From the NCBI GenBank assembly GCA_027490995.1, contig JAIXWY010000013.1:62001-126000 (forward strand): 64,000 bases of DNA, given 5' to 3'. This DNA comes from Opitutaceae bacterium. GTDB lineage: Bacteria > Verrucomicrobiota > Verrucomicrobiia > Opitutales > Opitutaceae. The notes below the pieces were generated by a model. The model saw only the letters and a program-made list of their open reading frames with translations, did no database searches and had not been told where the DNA came from. Below are positions 27,530 through 37,193 of the stretch, piece after piece. Positions within the stretch are counted from its first letter, which is position 1, and every line of letters starts with the position of its first letter. Position numbers and translations under genes: made by a program.

Positions 27530-28647
27530 TCAAACGCTTCGTCCTCGCTCTCGCCGCCTTCGCGGCGCTGGTGGTATCGCTGGGTGCCGTCAAGGTTGCC
27601 CAAATTCGCGAGATGGCCTCGATCCCGCGCGACATGCCGGCGCCGGCCGTGACCTCCATTCGTGCGGAAACGGCCGTCTGGCGGCCCACGATCAATGCGA
27701 TCGCCACGCTGTCCCCGGTGGAAGGCGTGACCCTCGCGGCCGATGCCGACGGCACGGTGGTGCGCATTGCCGTGGAGAACGGCGCATCGGTGCAGGCCGG
27801 CGACGTGCTCATCGAGCTTGATACGTCGGTGGAGAGGGCGCAGTTGGCCGCCGCCGCCGCCCGCCAGGCGATCGCGCGCCTCGACCGTGACCGTGCGACG
27901 GAGCTGCGGGCGAAGAACACGATCAGCCAAGCGGAACTCGATGCGGCCACGGCTCGCGTCAACCAAGCGGAGGCCGACGCGGCGGCGCTGCAGGCGCTGT
28001 TGAACAAGAAGATCATCCGCGCCCCCTTCGCGGGTCGGGTGGGCATCCGCATGGTTAACATCGGCCAGTACGTCGGCCGCGGTGCGCTGCTGCTGCCGCT
28101 ACAGCGGCTGGATCCGATGTTCGTGGACTTCAGCATTCCGCAACGCCACCTGCCTGAGTTGGTGGTGGGGCAGACGGTGCGGGTGCGCGTCGATGCGTAC
28201 GCGGAGCGTTCCTTCTCCGGCAAGCTCACCGCGATCAATCCCGGCGTGGATCCGTCCTCGCGCAACATCGCCGTGCAGGCCACAGTCTCCAATTCCGATG
28301 ACCTGCTGCGCGCGGGTATGTTCGCGCGCGTGGAAATCGAGCTGCCGGAGAACGCGCCCGTCGTGGTGCTGCCCGCGACCGCCGTCGCCTATGCTTCCTA
28401 CGGCAACTCGGTCTTCGTCATCGAAACGATGAAGGATGCCGACGGGAAGGAATACCTCGGGGTCCGCCAGCAGTTTGTCCGCCTCGGGCCCACGCGCGGC
28501 GACCAGATCGCGATCCTGTCTGGCGTGAAGCCGGGCGAGGAAGTGGCGACCTCGGGCGTGTTTAAGCTGCGCAACGGACTCAAGATTCAGGTGAATAATC
28601 GCGTGCAGCCGGGCAACAACCCGGCGCCCCAGCCGCAGAACACCTGA
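27526..28647 (+). CDS. RND efflux periplasmic adaptor (membrane fusion protein)
   Basis: A 373-residue AcrA/MexE-like adaptor that joins the RND pump to the outer-membrane channel. It begins with a membrane anchor or signal helix (FVLALAAFAALVVSLGAV). The lipoyl half-motifs are GTVVRIAVENGASVQAGDVLIELD and IIRAPFAGRVGIRMVNIGQYVG, flanking a helical hairpin (about 105-160). A beta-barrel domain (VDFSIPQRHLPELVVGQTV) and a membrane-proximal domain follow. There is no lipobox Cys, so it is probably held by the N-terminal helix. It overlaps marR by 4 bases and precedes the pump gene by 49 bases. Confidence 0.93.
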   Translation: MIKRFVLALAAFAALVVSLGAVKVAQIREMASIPRDMPAPAVTSIRAETAVWRPTINAIATLSPVEGVTLAADADGTVVRIAVENGASVQAGDVLIELDTSVERAQLAAAAARQAIARLDRDRATELRAKNTISQAELDAATARVNQAEADAAALQALLNKKIIRAPFAGRVGIRMVNIGQYVGRGALLLPLQRLDPMFVDFSIPQRHLPELVVGQTVRVRVDAYAERSFSGKLTAINPGVDPSSRNIAVQATVSNSDDLLRAGMFARVEIELPENAPVVVLPATAVAYASYGNSVFVIETMKDADGKEYLGVRQQFVRLGPTRGDQIAILSGVKPGEEVATSGVFKLRNGLKIQVNNRVQPGNNPAPQPQNT

Positions 28648-28696
28648 TCCGCCCGGTCCTCACTCCCGCCATCTTTTCCGAGGACGCCCCGCGTTC

Positions 28697-31600
28697 ATGA
28701 AATCTCGCTTTACCGATCTTTTCGTCCGCAAGCCAGTCATCGCGCTGGTGATCAACATCGTGATCCTGGTGGTGGGCCTCGTGTCCTACAACCGGCTCAA
28801 CGTTCGCCAGTACCCGCGCAGCGATAGCGCGGTCGTGAAGGTCACCACGCTCTACTTCGGAGCCAGCGCGGAGACGGTGCGTGGTTACATCACCACGCAG
28901 CTGGAGCGCGTGATCGCGAGCGCCGATGGCATCGACTACATCCAGTCCAACAGCCGCTCGGGCCTGAGTACGATCGAGGTGTTCCTGCGCCTGAACTACG
29001 ACACGAACGCCGCTCTCGCCCAGATCAGCTCCAAAATCGACCAGGTGCGCAGTGAACTGCCACCCGAGGCCGAGGCCCCCACGATCAGCGTCGAGTCCAG
29101 TGACAACCAGTTCGCCTCGATGTACCTGAGCTTCTACTCGGATGAACTCGAGGAGAACCAGATCACCGACTACCTGACGCGCGTGGTCCAGCCGCAGCTC
29201 TCGTCCATCAAGGGCGTGCAGCGGGCCGACGTGCTGGGTGGGCGAGTCTTCGCCATGCGCATCTGGCTCAAGCCCGACGAACTCGCGGCGCGCGGCCTGA
29301 GCCCGGCCCAGGTGCGCCAAGCCCTCGCCGCCAACAATGCCCTCGCGGCAGTGGGGAGCACCAACGGCTCGATGATGCGAGTGTCGCTCGTCGCCGATAC
29401 CGACCTGAAGAACGTAAGCGAGTTCGAAAATCTCGTCGTGGCGGAGCGGAATGGTGCGATCATTCGGCTTGCGGACATTGCGGACGTCGCGCTGGGCGCG
29501 GAAAGCTACGACGAGGAGGTTCGCTTCGGCGGGAAAAAAGCCACCTTCATGGGGATTTGGGTCCTGCCGACGGACTCCACAGTGGAGGTTATCAAGCGCG
29601 TTCGCGCGGCCCTGCCGGGCATCGAGGCCCGGTTGCCCTCGTCCCTCAAGCTCCAGATCGGCTACGATGCGACGGGCTATATCGAAGATGCGCTGAAGGA
29701 GATCGTGACGACGCTGATCGAGACACTGCTCATCGTGGCGGTGGTCATTTTCCTCTTCATGGGGTCGCTGCGCTCGGTGCTGATTCCCCTCGTGGCGATG
29801 CCCCTGTCGTTGATCGGAGCGTTCGCCCTGATGCTGGCGCTCGGATTTACGGTGAACCTCCTCACGCTTCTCGCAATCGTGCTGGCGGTCGGCATCGTGG
29901 TCGACGACGCGATCGTCGTCGTGGAAAACGTCGAGCGGCACGTGCGGGAAGGAAAGACTCCCTTCGATGCCGCGATCCTCGGGGCACGCGAGCTGGTAGG
30001 CCCGGTGATTTCGATGACGATCACGCTTGCGGCGGTCTACGCGCCGATCGGGTTCCAAGGCGGCTTGACGGGGGCGCTGTTCCGCGAATTCGCCTTCACG
30101 CTCGCCGGCGCGGTGGCGGTCTCCGGTTTTGTTGCGCTGACGCTTTCGCCGATGATGAGCGCGCAGTTGCTGAAGGGAGGCGGTGCGGAGGAGCGTGGAT
30201 TGACCGGGTTCGTGAATCACACCTTTGACCGTCTGCGGTCGTTTTACGACCGACTGATCGGCCGGGTACTGCAGGGCTGGGTGCCGGTGGTGGTGATGCT
30301 CGCGCTGATGGTTTCGCTGCTGAGCGCACCGTTCCTCATGTTCGCGCAGCGCGAATTGGCGCCGAAGGAAGACCAGGGAGTGGTCTTCAGTATTCTGCTG
30401 CCGTCGCCGACCTCGACCATCGAGCAGAATTCTCTCTTCGCCGGGCAGGTGCAGGCGATGTTTGAGTCGTTTCCCGAGTATCAGACGTCCTTCCAAGTAA
30501 CCGGGGCGAATTTTGGCTTCGGTGGCGCGGTCCTCAAGCCGTGGTCCGAGCGCAAGCGCACGGCGCTGGAGATCGACCAGTCGCTTCAGGCTGACGCGGC
30601 GAAGATCGCGGGCATGAATGTGATTCTGACCACGCCGGAGCCGCTGCCAGCGGGCGGCCAGTTCCCGATCGAGTTCGTGGTCCGTTCCACGGCCGACCAT
30701 CGCCAGATGCTCGAGTTTGCCGACCAGCTGGTGCTCTACGCCAACACGGAGGCAAACGCACCGAACGCGGCGCCGACGTTCTATTTTGCCGACAGTGATC
30801 TCAAGTTTGACTTGCCCCAGGTTGAGATCGAGATCGACAAAGACAAGGTCGCCGCGATGAACCTGAGCCTCACCGACGTCGCGCGAGACCTTGGTTCATT
30901 GCTCGGCGGCGCTTATGTGAATCGGTTTGTGAGCGACGGTCGCAGTTATCGCGTGATTCCGCAGGTCGAGCGCTCACAGCGGCTCAACGCCGACCAGTTG
31001 CTTAATTACCACGTGCGCGGACCAGAGGGTCGCTTGATTCCACTTTCCACGATCGCGACGCTGCGCGAGACAGTCCAGCCGCGCACCTTGAACCGCTTCC
31101 AGCAGCTCAATGCGGTTAAGATCACCGGAGTGGGGCCGAGCATCGATGCGGCGTTGAAAAAGCTGGAGGCCAAGGCGGCGGAGATTCTGCCTCCTGGATA
31201 CTCGATCGACTACGGCGGGCAGTCGCGCCAGCTGCGGACCGAGGGTGCCGCGCTCTGGAAGGCCGGGGCGCTCGCGGTGTTGCTCATCTTCCTCGTTCTG
31301 GCGGCCCAGTTTAACAGCTTCCGGGACCCGATCATCATCTTGGTGGGCTCCGTTCCGTTGGCCGTGTTCGGTGCGCTCCTGCCCATCTTCCTGTGGAAGA
31401 CCTCGCTGAACATCTACTCCCAGATCGGCCTGATCACGCTGGTGGGACTGATCGCCAAGAACGGCATCCTCATCGTGGAGTTCGCGAACGGCCTGCAGTC
31501 CGAGGGCGTGGGCAAGTTCGAGGCCACCCGACGGGCCGCCGCGACGCGCCTGCGCCCGGTCCTAATGACGTCGGCCGCGACGGTGTTCGGTCATCTCATG

Positions 31601-31792
31601 CTGATCTTTGTGGATGGCCCTGGTGCCGCTGCACGCAACAGCATCGGCTGGGTTCTCGTGGTCGGCATGGCCGTTGGCACGTTCTTTACGCTGTTCGTCG
31701 TCCCGGTCTTTTATCTGCTCATCGGTCGCGACTTTTCTCGTCGATCGTCCGCTCGGGCTCTCGCATCTTCGGTCAATCCCGCCTCCCCCTGA
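28697..31792 (+). CDS. RND multidrug efflux transporter, HAE-1 family (AcrB-like)
   Basis: A 1031-residue proton-driven inner-membrane pump. Twelve membrane helices are laid out as in AcrB, with large periplasmic loops after TM1 and TM7. The proton-relay acidic pair is D403-D404 in GIVVDDAIVVVENVERH. The N-terminal KPVIALVINIVILVVGL, the PYPRSDSAVV-like QYPRSDS and the C-terminal IGLITLVGLIAKNGILIVEFAN are family hallmarks. Sequence style is near the MexF/MdtBC type that uses a single pump gene. A TGATG overlap couples it to the outer-membrane factor gene. Substrate range cannot be inferred. Confidence 0.95.
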   Translation: MKSRFTDLFVRKPVIALVINIVILVVGLVSYNRLNVRQYPRSDSAVVKVTTLYFGASAETVRGYITTQLERVIASADGIDYIQSNSRSGLSTIEVFLRLNYDTNAALAQISSKIDQVRSELPPEAEAPTISVESSDNQFASMYLSFYSDELEENQITDYLTRVVQPQLSSIKGVQRADVLGGRVFAMRIWLKPDELAARGLSPAQVRQALAANNALAAVGSTNGSMMRVSLVADTDLKNVSEFENLVVAERNGAIIRLADIADVALGAESYDEEVRFGGKKATFMGIWVLPTDSTVEVIKRVRAALPGIEARLPSSLKLQIGYDATGYIEDALKEIVTTLIETLLIVAVVIFLFMGSLRSVLIPLVAMPLSLIGAFALMLALGFTVNLLTLLAIVLAVGIVVDDAIVVVENVERHVREGKTPFDAAILGARELVGPVISMTITLAAVYAPIGFQGGLTGALFREFAFTLAGAVAVSGFVALTLSPMMSAQLLKGGGAEERGLTGFVNHTFDRLRSFYDRLIGRVLQGWVPVVVMLALMVSLLSAPFLMFAQRELAPKEDQGVVFSILLPSPTSTIEQNSLFAGQVQAMFESFPEYQTSFQVTGANFGFGGAVLKPWSERKRTALEIDQSLQADAAKIAGMNVILTTPEPLPAGGQFPIEFVVRSTADHRQMLEFADQLVLYANTEANAPNAAPTFYFADSDLKFDLPQVEIEIDKDKVAAMNLSLTDVARDLGSLLGGAYVNRFVSDGRSYRVIPQVERSQRLNADQLLNYHVRGPEGRLIPLSTIATLRETVQPRTLNRFQQLNAVKITGVGPSIDAALKKLEAKAAEILPPGYSIDYGGQSRQLRTEGAALWKAGALAVLLIFLVLAAQFNSFRDPIIILVGSVPLAVFGALLPIFLWKTSLNIYSQIGLITLVGLIAKNGILIVEFANGLQSEGVGKFEATRRAAATRLRPVLMTSAATVFGHLMLIFVDGPGAAARNSIGWVLVVGMAVGTFFTLFVVPVFYLLIGRDFSRRSSARALASSVNPASP

Positions 31793-33132
31793 TGTCCATG
31801 CATTCCCGCTTTCTCCGGATCGCCGTCCTCGTCCTCGGCGCCAGTCTCGCCTCCGGTGTCTCCGCGGCTCGCGAAAGTCGTTCGTCTGCGCTCCCGGAGG
31901 TCATCGATCTCCGTGCGGCCATCCTCTATGCGCTGGAAAACAGCTTCGCCATCCGCCAGGCGCGGGAGCGCATCCAACAGCAGGATGGCGTGGTTCTGGA
32001 GGTCTCCGCCCTGGGGCTCCCGAACGTGGGAGTGGGCGCCGCGTACCAGCGCAACGAAACCGACATTTCGCAGTCGTTTCCAGCCGACGACTCGGCGTGG
32101 CAGATCCAGATCCAGGCACGACAGAGCCTCTACAGCGGCGGGGCGGTGCAGGGTGCGGCGGCGAGCGCGCGGCTGGCCCGCGAGGCGGCGGTGCTGGAGC
32201 TGCAGGCGGTGATCAGCGAGGTGCTACTCGCCGTTCGCACGCGTTTCTACGACGTGCTGCTCGCCCGGGAGAGCATCAAGGTGCAGGAACAGTCCGTGGC
32301 GTTGCTCGAGGAACAGCTCCAAAACGAACGTAATCGCTACGAGGCCGGCGCGGCCTCCAACTTTGAGGTGCTCCGGGCGGAAGTCGCGCTGGCCAATGCG
32401 CAACCCGCCCTCATCCAGGCCCGCAACACGTTCCGCACGTCGTTCGACGAGGTGGTCCAACTCATGGGCGGCGAGACCGGCTCCGCGCCGCGGGTTCCCC
32501 AGATCGTGGGTGACCTGACGGTTGAACCGGTCCAGTATGATGTCGCCGAAGCCGTGGCTGCCGCTCGCGGATCGCGGCCGGAGCTCGCCCGCCTCTCCAA
32601 GCTCATCGAGGCGCGCGCCCAAGGCGTGGAGATCGCCCGGGCCGGCGCCCGACCGTCGGTTGATCTGATCGGCAGCTATCAATGGCGCAAGGCGGGGACG
32701 AGCGATCGTTTCAGCGACGCGCGCGATGGCTGGCTGCTGGGTGTGCAGTCTCAGTGGAGCCTCTTCGACGGCCGCGCGACCGCAGGACGCGTGGTGCAGG
32801 CCCGCTCCGCGCTGGCTCAAATTGAGCTCGCTCGCAGCGAGGCCGAGCTGGGTATTGAGATCGAGGTCCGTCGTGCAGTGTCGCTACTCCAAGAGGCCGG
32901 CGAGCTGATGGAGGCATCCCGGCGGGTCGTCGAACAGGCGACCGAAGCCCTCCGGCTCGCTACCGTGCGTCAGTCGGCCGGAACCGCTACTCAGCTCGAC
33001 GTGCTGACCAGCCAGGTGGACCTTACTCAGGCGCGAAACAATCAACTGCGCGCCAACTACAACTACCTCGTCGCCGCGTCCCGGGTGCGTAAAGCGATTG
33101 GCCAGGCAGATCCGTTCAACGCCGGATCCTGA
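31792..33132 (+). CDS. TolC-family outer-membrane efflux channel
   Basis: A 446-residue outer-membrane factor with a signal peptide (FLRIAVLVLGASLASGVSA). The internally duplicated alpha-barrel pattern is visible as two long coiled helices per half (LRAAILYALENSFAIRQARERI, EQSVALLEEQLQNERNRYEAGAAS). The second half has SLFDGRATAGRVVQARSALAQIE and QATEALRLATVRQSAGTAT-type repeats. The ATG used overlaps the pump stop; a second ATG two codons on is equally possible. It completes the tripartite system and is followed after 14 bases by a large AsmA-like gene. Confidence 0.93.
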   Translation: MSMHSRFLRIAVLVLGASLASGVSAARESRSSALPEVIDLRAAILYALENSFAIRQARERIQQQDGVVLEVSALGLPNVGVGAAYQRNETDISQSFPADDSAWQIQIQARQSLYSGGAVQGAAASARLAREAAVLELQAVISEVLLAVRTRFYDVLLARESIKVQEQSVALLEEQLQNERNRYEAGAASNFEVLRAEVALANAQPALIQARNTFRTSFDEVVQLMGGETGSAPRVPQIVGDLTVEPVQYDVAEAVAAARGSRPELARLSKLIEARAQGVEIARAGARPSVDLIGSYQWRKAGTSDRFSDARDGWLLGVQSQWSLFDGRATAGRVVQARSALAQIELARSEAELGIEIEVRRAVSLLQEAGELMEASRRVVEQATEALRLATVRQSAGTATQLDVLTSQVDLTQARNNQLRANYNYLVAASRVRKAIGQADPFNAGS

Positions 33133-33146
33133 TTCCTCCCGAACCC

Positions 33147-36100
33147 GTGGCTGATCGCCGACCTGAGACTCACGTGGCCGTGCCCTCGCCGATCGGACGT
33201 GGACTTCGGTTGGTCGGATGGATCCTCGCCGTGACTTCCGTCTTGCTCGGCGGCGTCGTGCTGCTCGCCTTGACGCCGGCCGTGCAGACGGCGCTGACCC
33301 AACGCCTCCTGCGCGACCGACCCGATCTGGGACTGACCGTGGGGAGGGTCGATCTGGGGCTGTCGCGCAGCGTAATCAGCGACGCCACAGTCACGCGGCC
33401 CGGAGTCCGGATCACGGCACCGCGCGTAGAAGTGGACCTCGCGCTCATTCCAGCGTTGCGGGGTGCCGTGCGTATCCAGCGACTGGAGGCAACATCGTGG
33501 ATTGTCGAACTTGCCTCCCCGCCGGCGACGGCTGCGGTATCCGGCCCGGTGCCGGTGCGGTCCGCGCTCGCGGGACTCGGCGGCTTTGCCGTGCTGGGTG
33601 TGCCGGACAGCGGAGGACAACGTGCCGTGCCCGCCTCGGCGACGCTCGGGCTTCTGGATCGGGTCACGCTGCCCGAAGATTTTGCGTTGGAGCAGGTGCT
33701 GCTTCGGGGAACGGTGCGCGGCTCTCTTGCGGGAGGGCAGCGCATCTCGGTAGCGGTGGACGTGAAGGGGGGAGGACTGACGGCGGGTGCAGTTGGTCAA
33801 CTTGACCTTACGCTCGATGGGTCCCGGGAAGGCAGTCTGGATCGGTTGCAGGCGACGACGAGAGTCGAGATTGGATTGGGGGCGGGTTCGCGCCTCGACG
33901 CCGTGCGTACGACTGGCGTGCTTTCGGTGCAGGCCGCGGGGTTGCCGGCGGGAGCGTCAGTCGCCGTGGAGAGCGGGGTGGAGCGGGCGGCGGGAGAAAC
34001 CGTGGGGGAAACGTATACGCTGATCGTGCGCCGCGAGGGCGTGCGCTGGCTCGATGGGCGAGCGGAGCGCTCAGCTGCGACGGATCTGATTCGGGGGACC
34101 CTGAAGGCGGCGTTCACCGATCGGGACATCGCGCCGGTGCTCCCGGGGCGCCCGCTCCCGGAGTTTTCCCTGCAGGTTGAGAATGTGTTTACGGCGGGAC
34201 GCGCGTTTCAGGCCATCGATGTGACCGGCAAGATCGCGGTAGATGCATCGCGGTGGGAACGACTCTCGCCTGAGCTCGCCTCACTGGGGGCGATTCGTCT
34301 CACCTCGGACTTCGGGCTGGCGCGGGAGGGTGAGCGCATTCGTGTCGCGTCCTTACGCGCGGAGGTCGTGGAGAAGGGGCCGGTCCTCGGAGTCGAGTTG
34401 CGTCAGCCTTTCATCTGGAATCCCGTTTCTGGCGAGGTGGAGGTCGCGGATCCGTCGGCCGATCTGCTCACCGTGCGCCTCCGTGGCCTCCCTTTGGCGG
34501 CGCTGCAGGCGGCGTGGCCGGAGGGGCAGATCGAAGGTGGAGTGGTCACCGGAGGCTGGAGCCTGCGGGCGTCGCCCGGTGGTATCGCGGTGCGAAGCAC
34601 GGAGCCCATGGCGGTTTCCCGATTCTCGGTGCGGCAGGCGGGAAGAGAAATGCTGCGCGACGTGCAGTTGGAGGTGCGCCCGTCGGCTGATTTTACCCCC
34701 CGGGGCTGGCAGGGAGAAGCGGCGGACCTACTGGTGCGCGGAGGCAACGGGGTGCTCGCGCGCGGCGCCGTGCGGGCCGGCCGCAGCGTGGGCGCGGATC
34801 AGGCGATGAAGCTGACTGGTGCGTTGGACTTGGATCTGCCGGTTCTGCTGGCGCAGCCCCTCGTTGGCGCGGGAGTTCCCCTGCAATCTGGCCTGGTTCG
34901 TGTGTCCGGCTCCGCGAGCCTGAGCGACGTTCAGCAGGTGGCACTCGACGTGCAGGCGACGCGGCTGACGGATTCCTCGGGCGGTTCGCTGCCGGATCTG
35001 GCGGTGGAGATTCGAGGCGATCGCGCGGCGAGTGGCGCGCTGACCCTCCGGATCCCCGTGCGCCTGGAGGCATCAGGCCGGGTGAGCGATGTGTTGGTGG
35101 CCGGGCAGCTGACTCCCAACTCGGGTGGTTGGCGGGTCGATGGCCAGATCACGGGCGCACGCGTCTTCGTACCGGACGCCCGCCTGCTGGCTGCGCCGTG
35201 GGCCGCCGCGCCCGCATCGCCGGCCGCCGCGCCGGGCCCCGCATCGCCGGCACCGGCTTGGGCCGGCGTCTCGGGCAAAGTCGCGATCGCTTTTGGAGAG
35301 ATCGTCTACTCCCCTGACCTCATCGCGCGGGAGATCAGCGGGACCGTGGCGTTGGATCAGATGGCGGTGGTGCTGGAGACCCTGAAAGGAATCCTGGCGA
35401 CCGGAGGGCGCGTGGAAGCCTCTGGGACGTTATCTTACTCACCGGCGAAATCAGGCGCGGCCTACGCCTTGGAGGGGAAGGTGACCGCGCTCGAGTTGGA
35501 GTCGGGACCCGCGCTCAAGGCTTTGCTGCCTTCCGGCGGTCCGCCGGCCATCGAGGGGCGTTTTGACCTCCGCTCTCGGGTGAGTGGCGGCGCAGCCTCG
35601 CTGGGCGACCTCGCCAACCACCTGCAGGGTGATCTCCAGATGGTGAGCCGCGGCGGAGTCATTCGACCCTTGCCCCCCAGCTACCTCAGCGCAGTCGCGA
35701 CGGCGAGAGAGCAGTTGCAGCGTCGAGGTGATCAGGCCGGAGCGCTGGGTGCGCTGGCGGGCGCACTAGGGGCGAGGCTCCCGTCTTCGCTGGGTGGGGT
35801 AGCGTCGAAGACCCAGCAACTCACCAACCGATTGGCTGAATTTGAGGCGGTGCTGCGCCTCTTTGGTGAGATTCGCTTTGATCAGCTCACGCTCGACGCG
35901 GGCGTGTCTCCGACTCTGTCGGTGGCGCTGCGGGATCTTACGATCACCAGCCCCGAGCTCCGTTTTGTTGGCGAGGGCGCGCTGCTGGCGGCCCCGGGAA
36001 AGCCGTTTTGGCGCCGGCCTCTGAGCGTGAGCGTGACCGGTGGGGCGCGGGGCCGCTCGGCCGACGCCTTGCGGCGCGTCAATCTGCTCGCCGGTACGAT

Positions 36101-36293
36101 CGATACGCTGGGCTATGCACCGTTTTCATTGGAGTTTGCGCTGGAGGGCACGCCCGACGGCTTGGATGCCTCGAAGATGATCGCCGCGGTGGCGGACCGG
36201 GTGCTCGGCGTTTCCCTGACGGCGGCGGACGTACAGCGTCTCAGGGCCGGCGATCCGGCTGTCCTGCTCGCGCTCTTGCCCCAGCTCAAGTAG
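33147..36293 (+). CDS. Large AsmA/YdbH-like membrane-anchored periplasmic protein
   Basis: A 1048-residue protein with one N-terminal membrane helix (about 22-43, LVGWILAVTSVLLGGVVLLAL) and a long, beta-rich periplasmic part. The part after the helix (GLTVGRVDLGLSRSVISDATVTRPGVRITAPRVEVDLALIP) looks like the start of AsmA-type proteins. The C-terminal section (IEGRFDLRSRVSGGAASLGDLANHLQGDLQ, then MVSRGGVIRPL) resembles the AsmA_2/YdbH domain. Such proteins form bridge-like grooves moving lipids between membranes; that role is inferred. An Ala/Pro-rich linker lies at about 690-715. The GTG start is 14 bases after the outer-membrane factor, suggesting membership of the efflux operon, which is unusual. 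Confidence 0.7.
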   Translation: MADRRPETHVAVPSPIGRGLRLVGWILAVTSVLLGGVVLLALTPAVQTALTQRLLRDRPDLGLTVGRVDLGLSRSVISDATVTRPGVRITAPRVEVDLALIPALRGAVRIQRLEATSWIVELASPPATAAVSGPVPVRSALAGLGGFAVLGVPDSGGQRAVPASATLGLLDRVTLPEDFALEQVLLRGTVRGSLAGGQRISVAVDVKGGGLTAGAVGQLDLTLDGSREGSLDRLQATTRVEIGLGAGSRLDAVRTTGVLSVQAAGLPAGASVAVESGVERAAGETVGETYTLIVRREGVRWLDGRAERSAATDLIRGTLKAAFTDRDIAPVLPGRPLPEFSLQVENVFTAGRAFQAIDVTGKIAVDASRWERLSPELASLGAIRLTSDFGLAREGERIRVASLRAEVVEKGPVLGVELRQPFIWNPVSGEVEVADPSADLLTVRLRGLPLAALQAAWPEGQIEGGVVTGGWSLRASPGGIAVRSTEPMAVSRFSVRQAGREMLRDVQLEVRPSADFTPRGWQGEAADLLVRGGNGVLARGAVRAGRSVGADQAMKLTGALDLDLPVLLAQPLVGAGVPLQSGLVRVSGSASLSDVQQVALDVQATRLTDSSGGSLPDLAVEIRGDRAASGALTLRIPVRLEASGRVSDVLVAGQLTPNSGGWRVDGQITGARVFVPDARLLAAPWAAAPASPAAAPGPASPAPAWAGVSGKVAIAFGEIVYSPDLIAREISGTVALDQMAVVLETLKGILATGGRVEASGTLSYSPAKSGAAYALEGKVTALELESGPALKALLPSGGPPAIEGRFDLRSRVSGGAASLGDLANHLQGDLQMVSRGGVIRPLPPSYLSAVATAREQLQRRGDQAGALGALAGALGARLPSSLGGVASKTQQLTNRLAEFEAVLRLFGEIRFDQLTLDAGVSPTLSVALRDLTITSPELRFVGEGALLAAPGKPFWRRPLSVSVTGGARGRSADALRRVNLLAGTIDTLGYAPFSLEFALEGTPDGLDASKMIAAVADRVLGVSLTAADVQRLRAGDPAVLLALLPQLK

Positions 36294-36333
36294 CTGGCAG
36301 GGCGTTTCCCCGCTTGCGTCGCATGCCGTAAAC

Positions 36334-36351
36334 GCGACAAAGGGTTGTCGC
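36334..36351 (+). promoter_or_regulatory. Hairpin abutting the potC start codon, with the ribosome binding site in its loop
   Basis: GCGACAA (36334-36340) pairs perfectly with TTGTCGC (36345-36351). The 4-base loop AGGG plus the flanking stem As makes the only Shine-Dalgarno-like sequence (AAAGGG, 36339-36344), 7 bases before the ATG at 36352. It could act as a translational switch or as a regulator-binding dyad. Confidence 0.45.
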
Positions 36352-37182
36352 ATGCGGCCGCCGCTTTCACCGCCATCGTTTCGGGTCCGCTGGTCTGGCC
36401 TGCGCCTGCTCGATGTGGGCCTCGGGGTCTGGACCGGGTTGGTTTTTTTGTTTCTGTACCTACCGATTCTGGTGCTGGTCGTGTACTCTTTCAATGAGTC
36501 CCGGCTGAACGTCGTGTGGGAGGGATTCACATTCGAGTGGTATGGTCGGCTCTGGGACGATACCCGGATCGCGCGCGCGCTGAAAAACAGCTTGGTCGTG
36601 GCCAGCTTCACCACCGTGCTTTCCGTCGTGCTGGGAACCGTGGGGGCGTGGTTGTTGCACCGGTATCGCTACCGGTTCGGGTCGACGCTCCAAACGTTGA
36701 TTGCGGTTCCCATGATCATGCCGGAGATCGTGATGGGGATCAGTCTGCTGATTTTGTTCACCACCGCTGGTCTCAAACTCGGTTTCTTCACGGTCATCGT
36801 GGCGCATACCACCTTCTGTTTTCCCTTTGTGTTGATCGCGGTGCAGGCGCGCTTGCAGGGGATGGATCCCGCGCTGGAGGAGGCCGCGCTTGATCTGGGA
36901 GCGACGCCCCTCCGGGCATTCCTTCTGGTGATTGTACCGTACCTCCGGCCAGCGATTCTGTCCGGCGCATTGATGGCGTTTACGCTCTCGCTCGACGAGC
37001 TCATCGTGACGTTTTTCACCGCGAGTGCGCAGGTCGCGACCTTGCCGCTGCTGGTGTTCGGGATGGCCAAGGTCGGTCTCAACCCAATGTTGAACGCACT
37101 CTCCGCCCTGTTTATCATCGCGACCGTCGCGTTCGTTCTTTTTTCAGAGCACTTGCGCCGGCTGGGTCGCCGCACTCCTTAA
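36352..37182 (+). CDS. potC: Spermidine/putrescine ABC transporter permease PotC
   Basis: A 276-residue inner-membrane permease with six predicted helices, the first being WTGLVFLFLYLPILVLVVYSF. The ABC-permease coupling motif is EEAALDLGATPLRAFLLVIVPYLRPAI, with the EAA-G signature. The opening LPILVLVVYSFNESRLNVVWEGFTFEWY is characteristic of PotC. It heads a pot operon in the order C-D-B-A, rather than the more common A-B-C-D. PotD follows after 11 bases. It presumably pairs with PotB as a heterodimer for polyamine import. Confidence 0.92.
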   Translation: MRPPLSPPSFRVRWSGLRLLDVGLGVWTGLVFLFLYLPILVLVVYSFNESRLNVVWEGFTFEWYGRLWDDTRIARALKNSLVVASFTTVLSVVLGTVGAWLLHRYRYRFGSTLQTLIAVPMIMPEIVMGISLLILFTTAGLKLGFFTVIVAHTTFCFPFVLIAVQARLQGMDPALEEAALDLGATPLRAFLLVIVPYLRPAILSGALMAFTLSLDELIVTFFTASAQVATLPLLVFGMAKVGLNPMLNALSALFIIATVAFVLFSEHLRRLGRRTP

Positions 37183-37193
37183 CCTTTACTTCC

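Noticed and set aside
28580-30700. A 706-codon open frame antisense to the RND pump gene
   Set aside because: It is composed of R, H, Q and D repeats without hydrophobic patterning; it is a high-GC shadow of the conserved pump gene.
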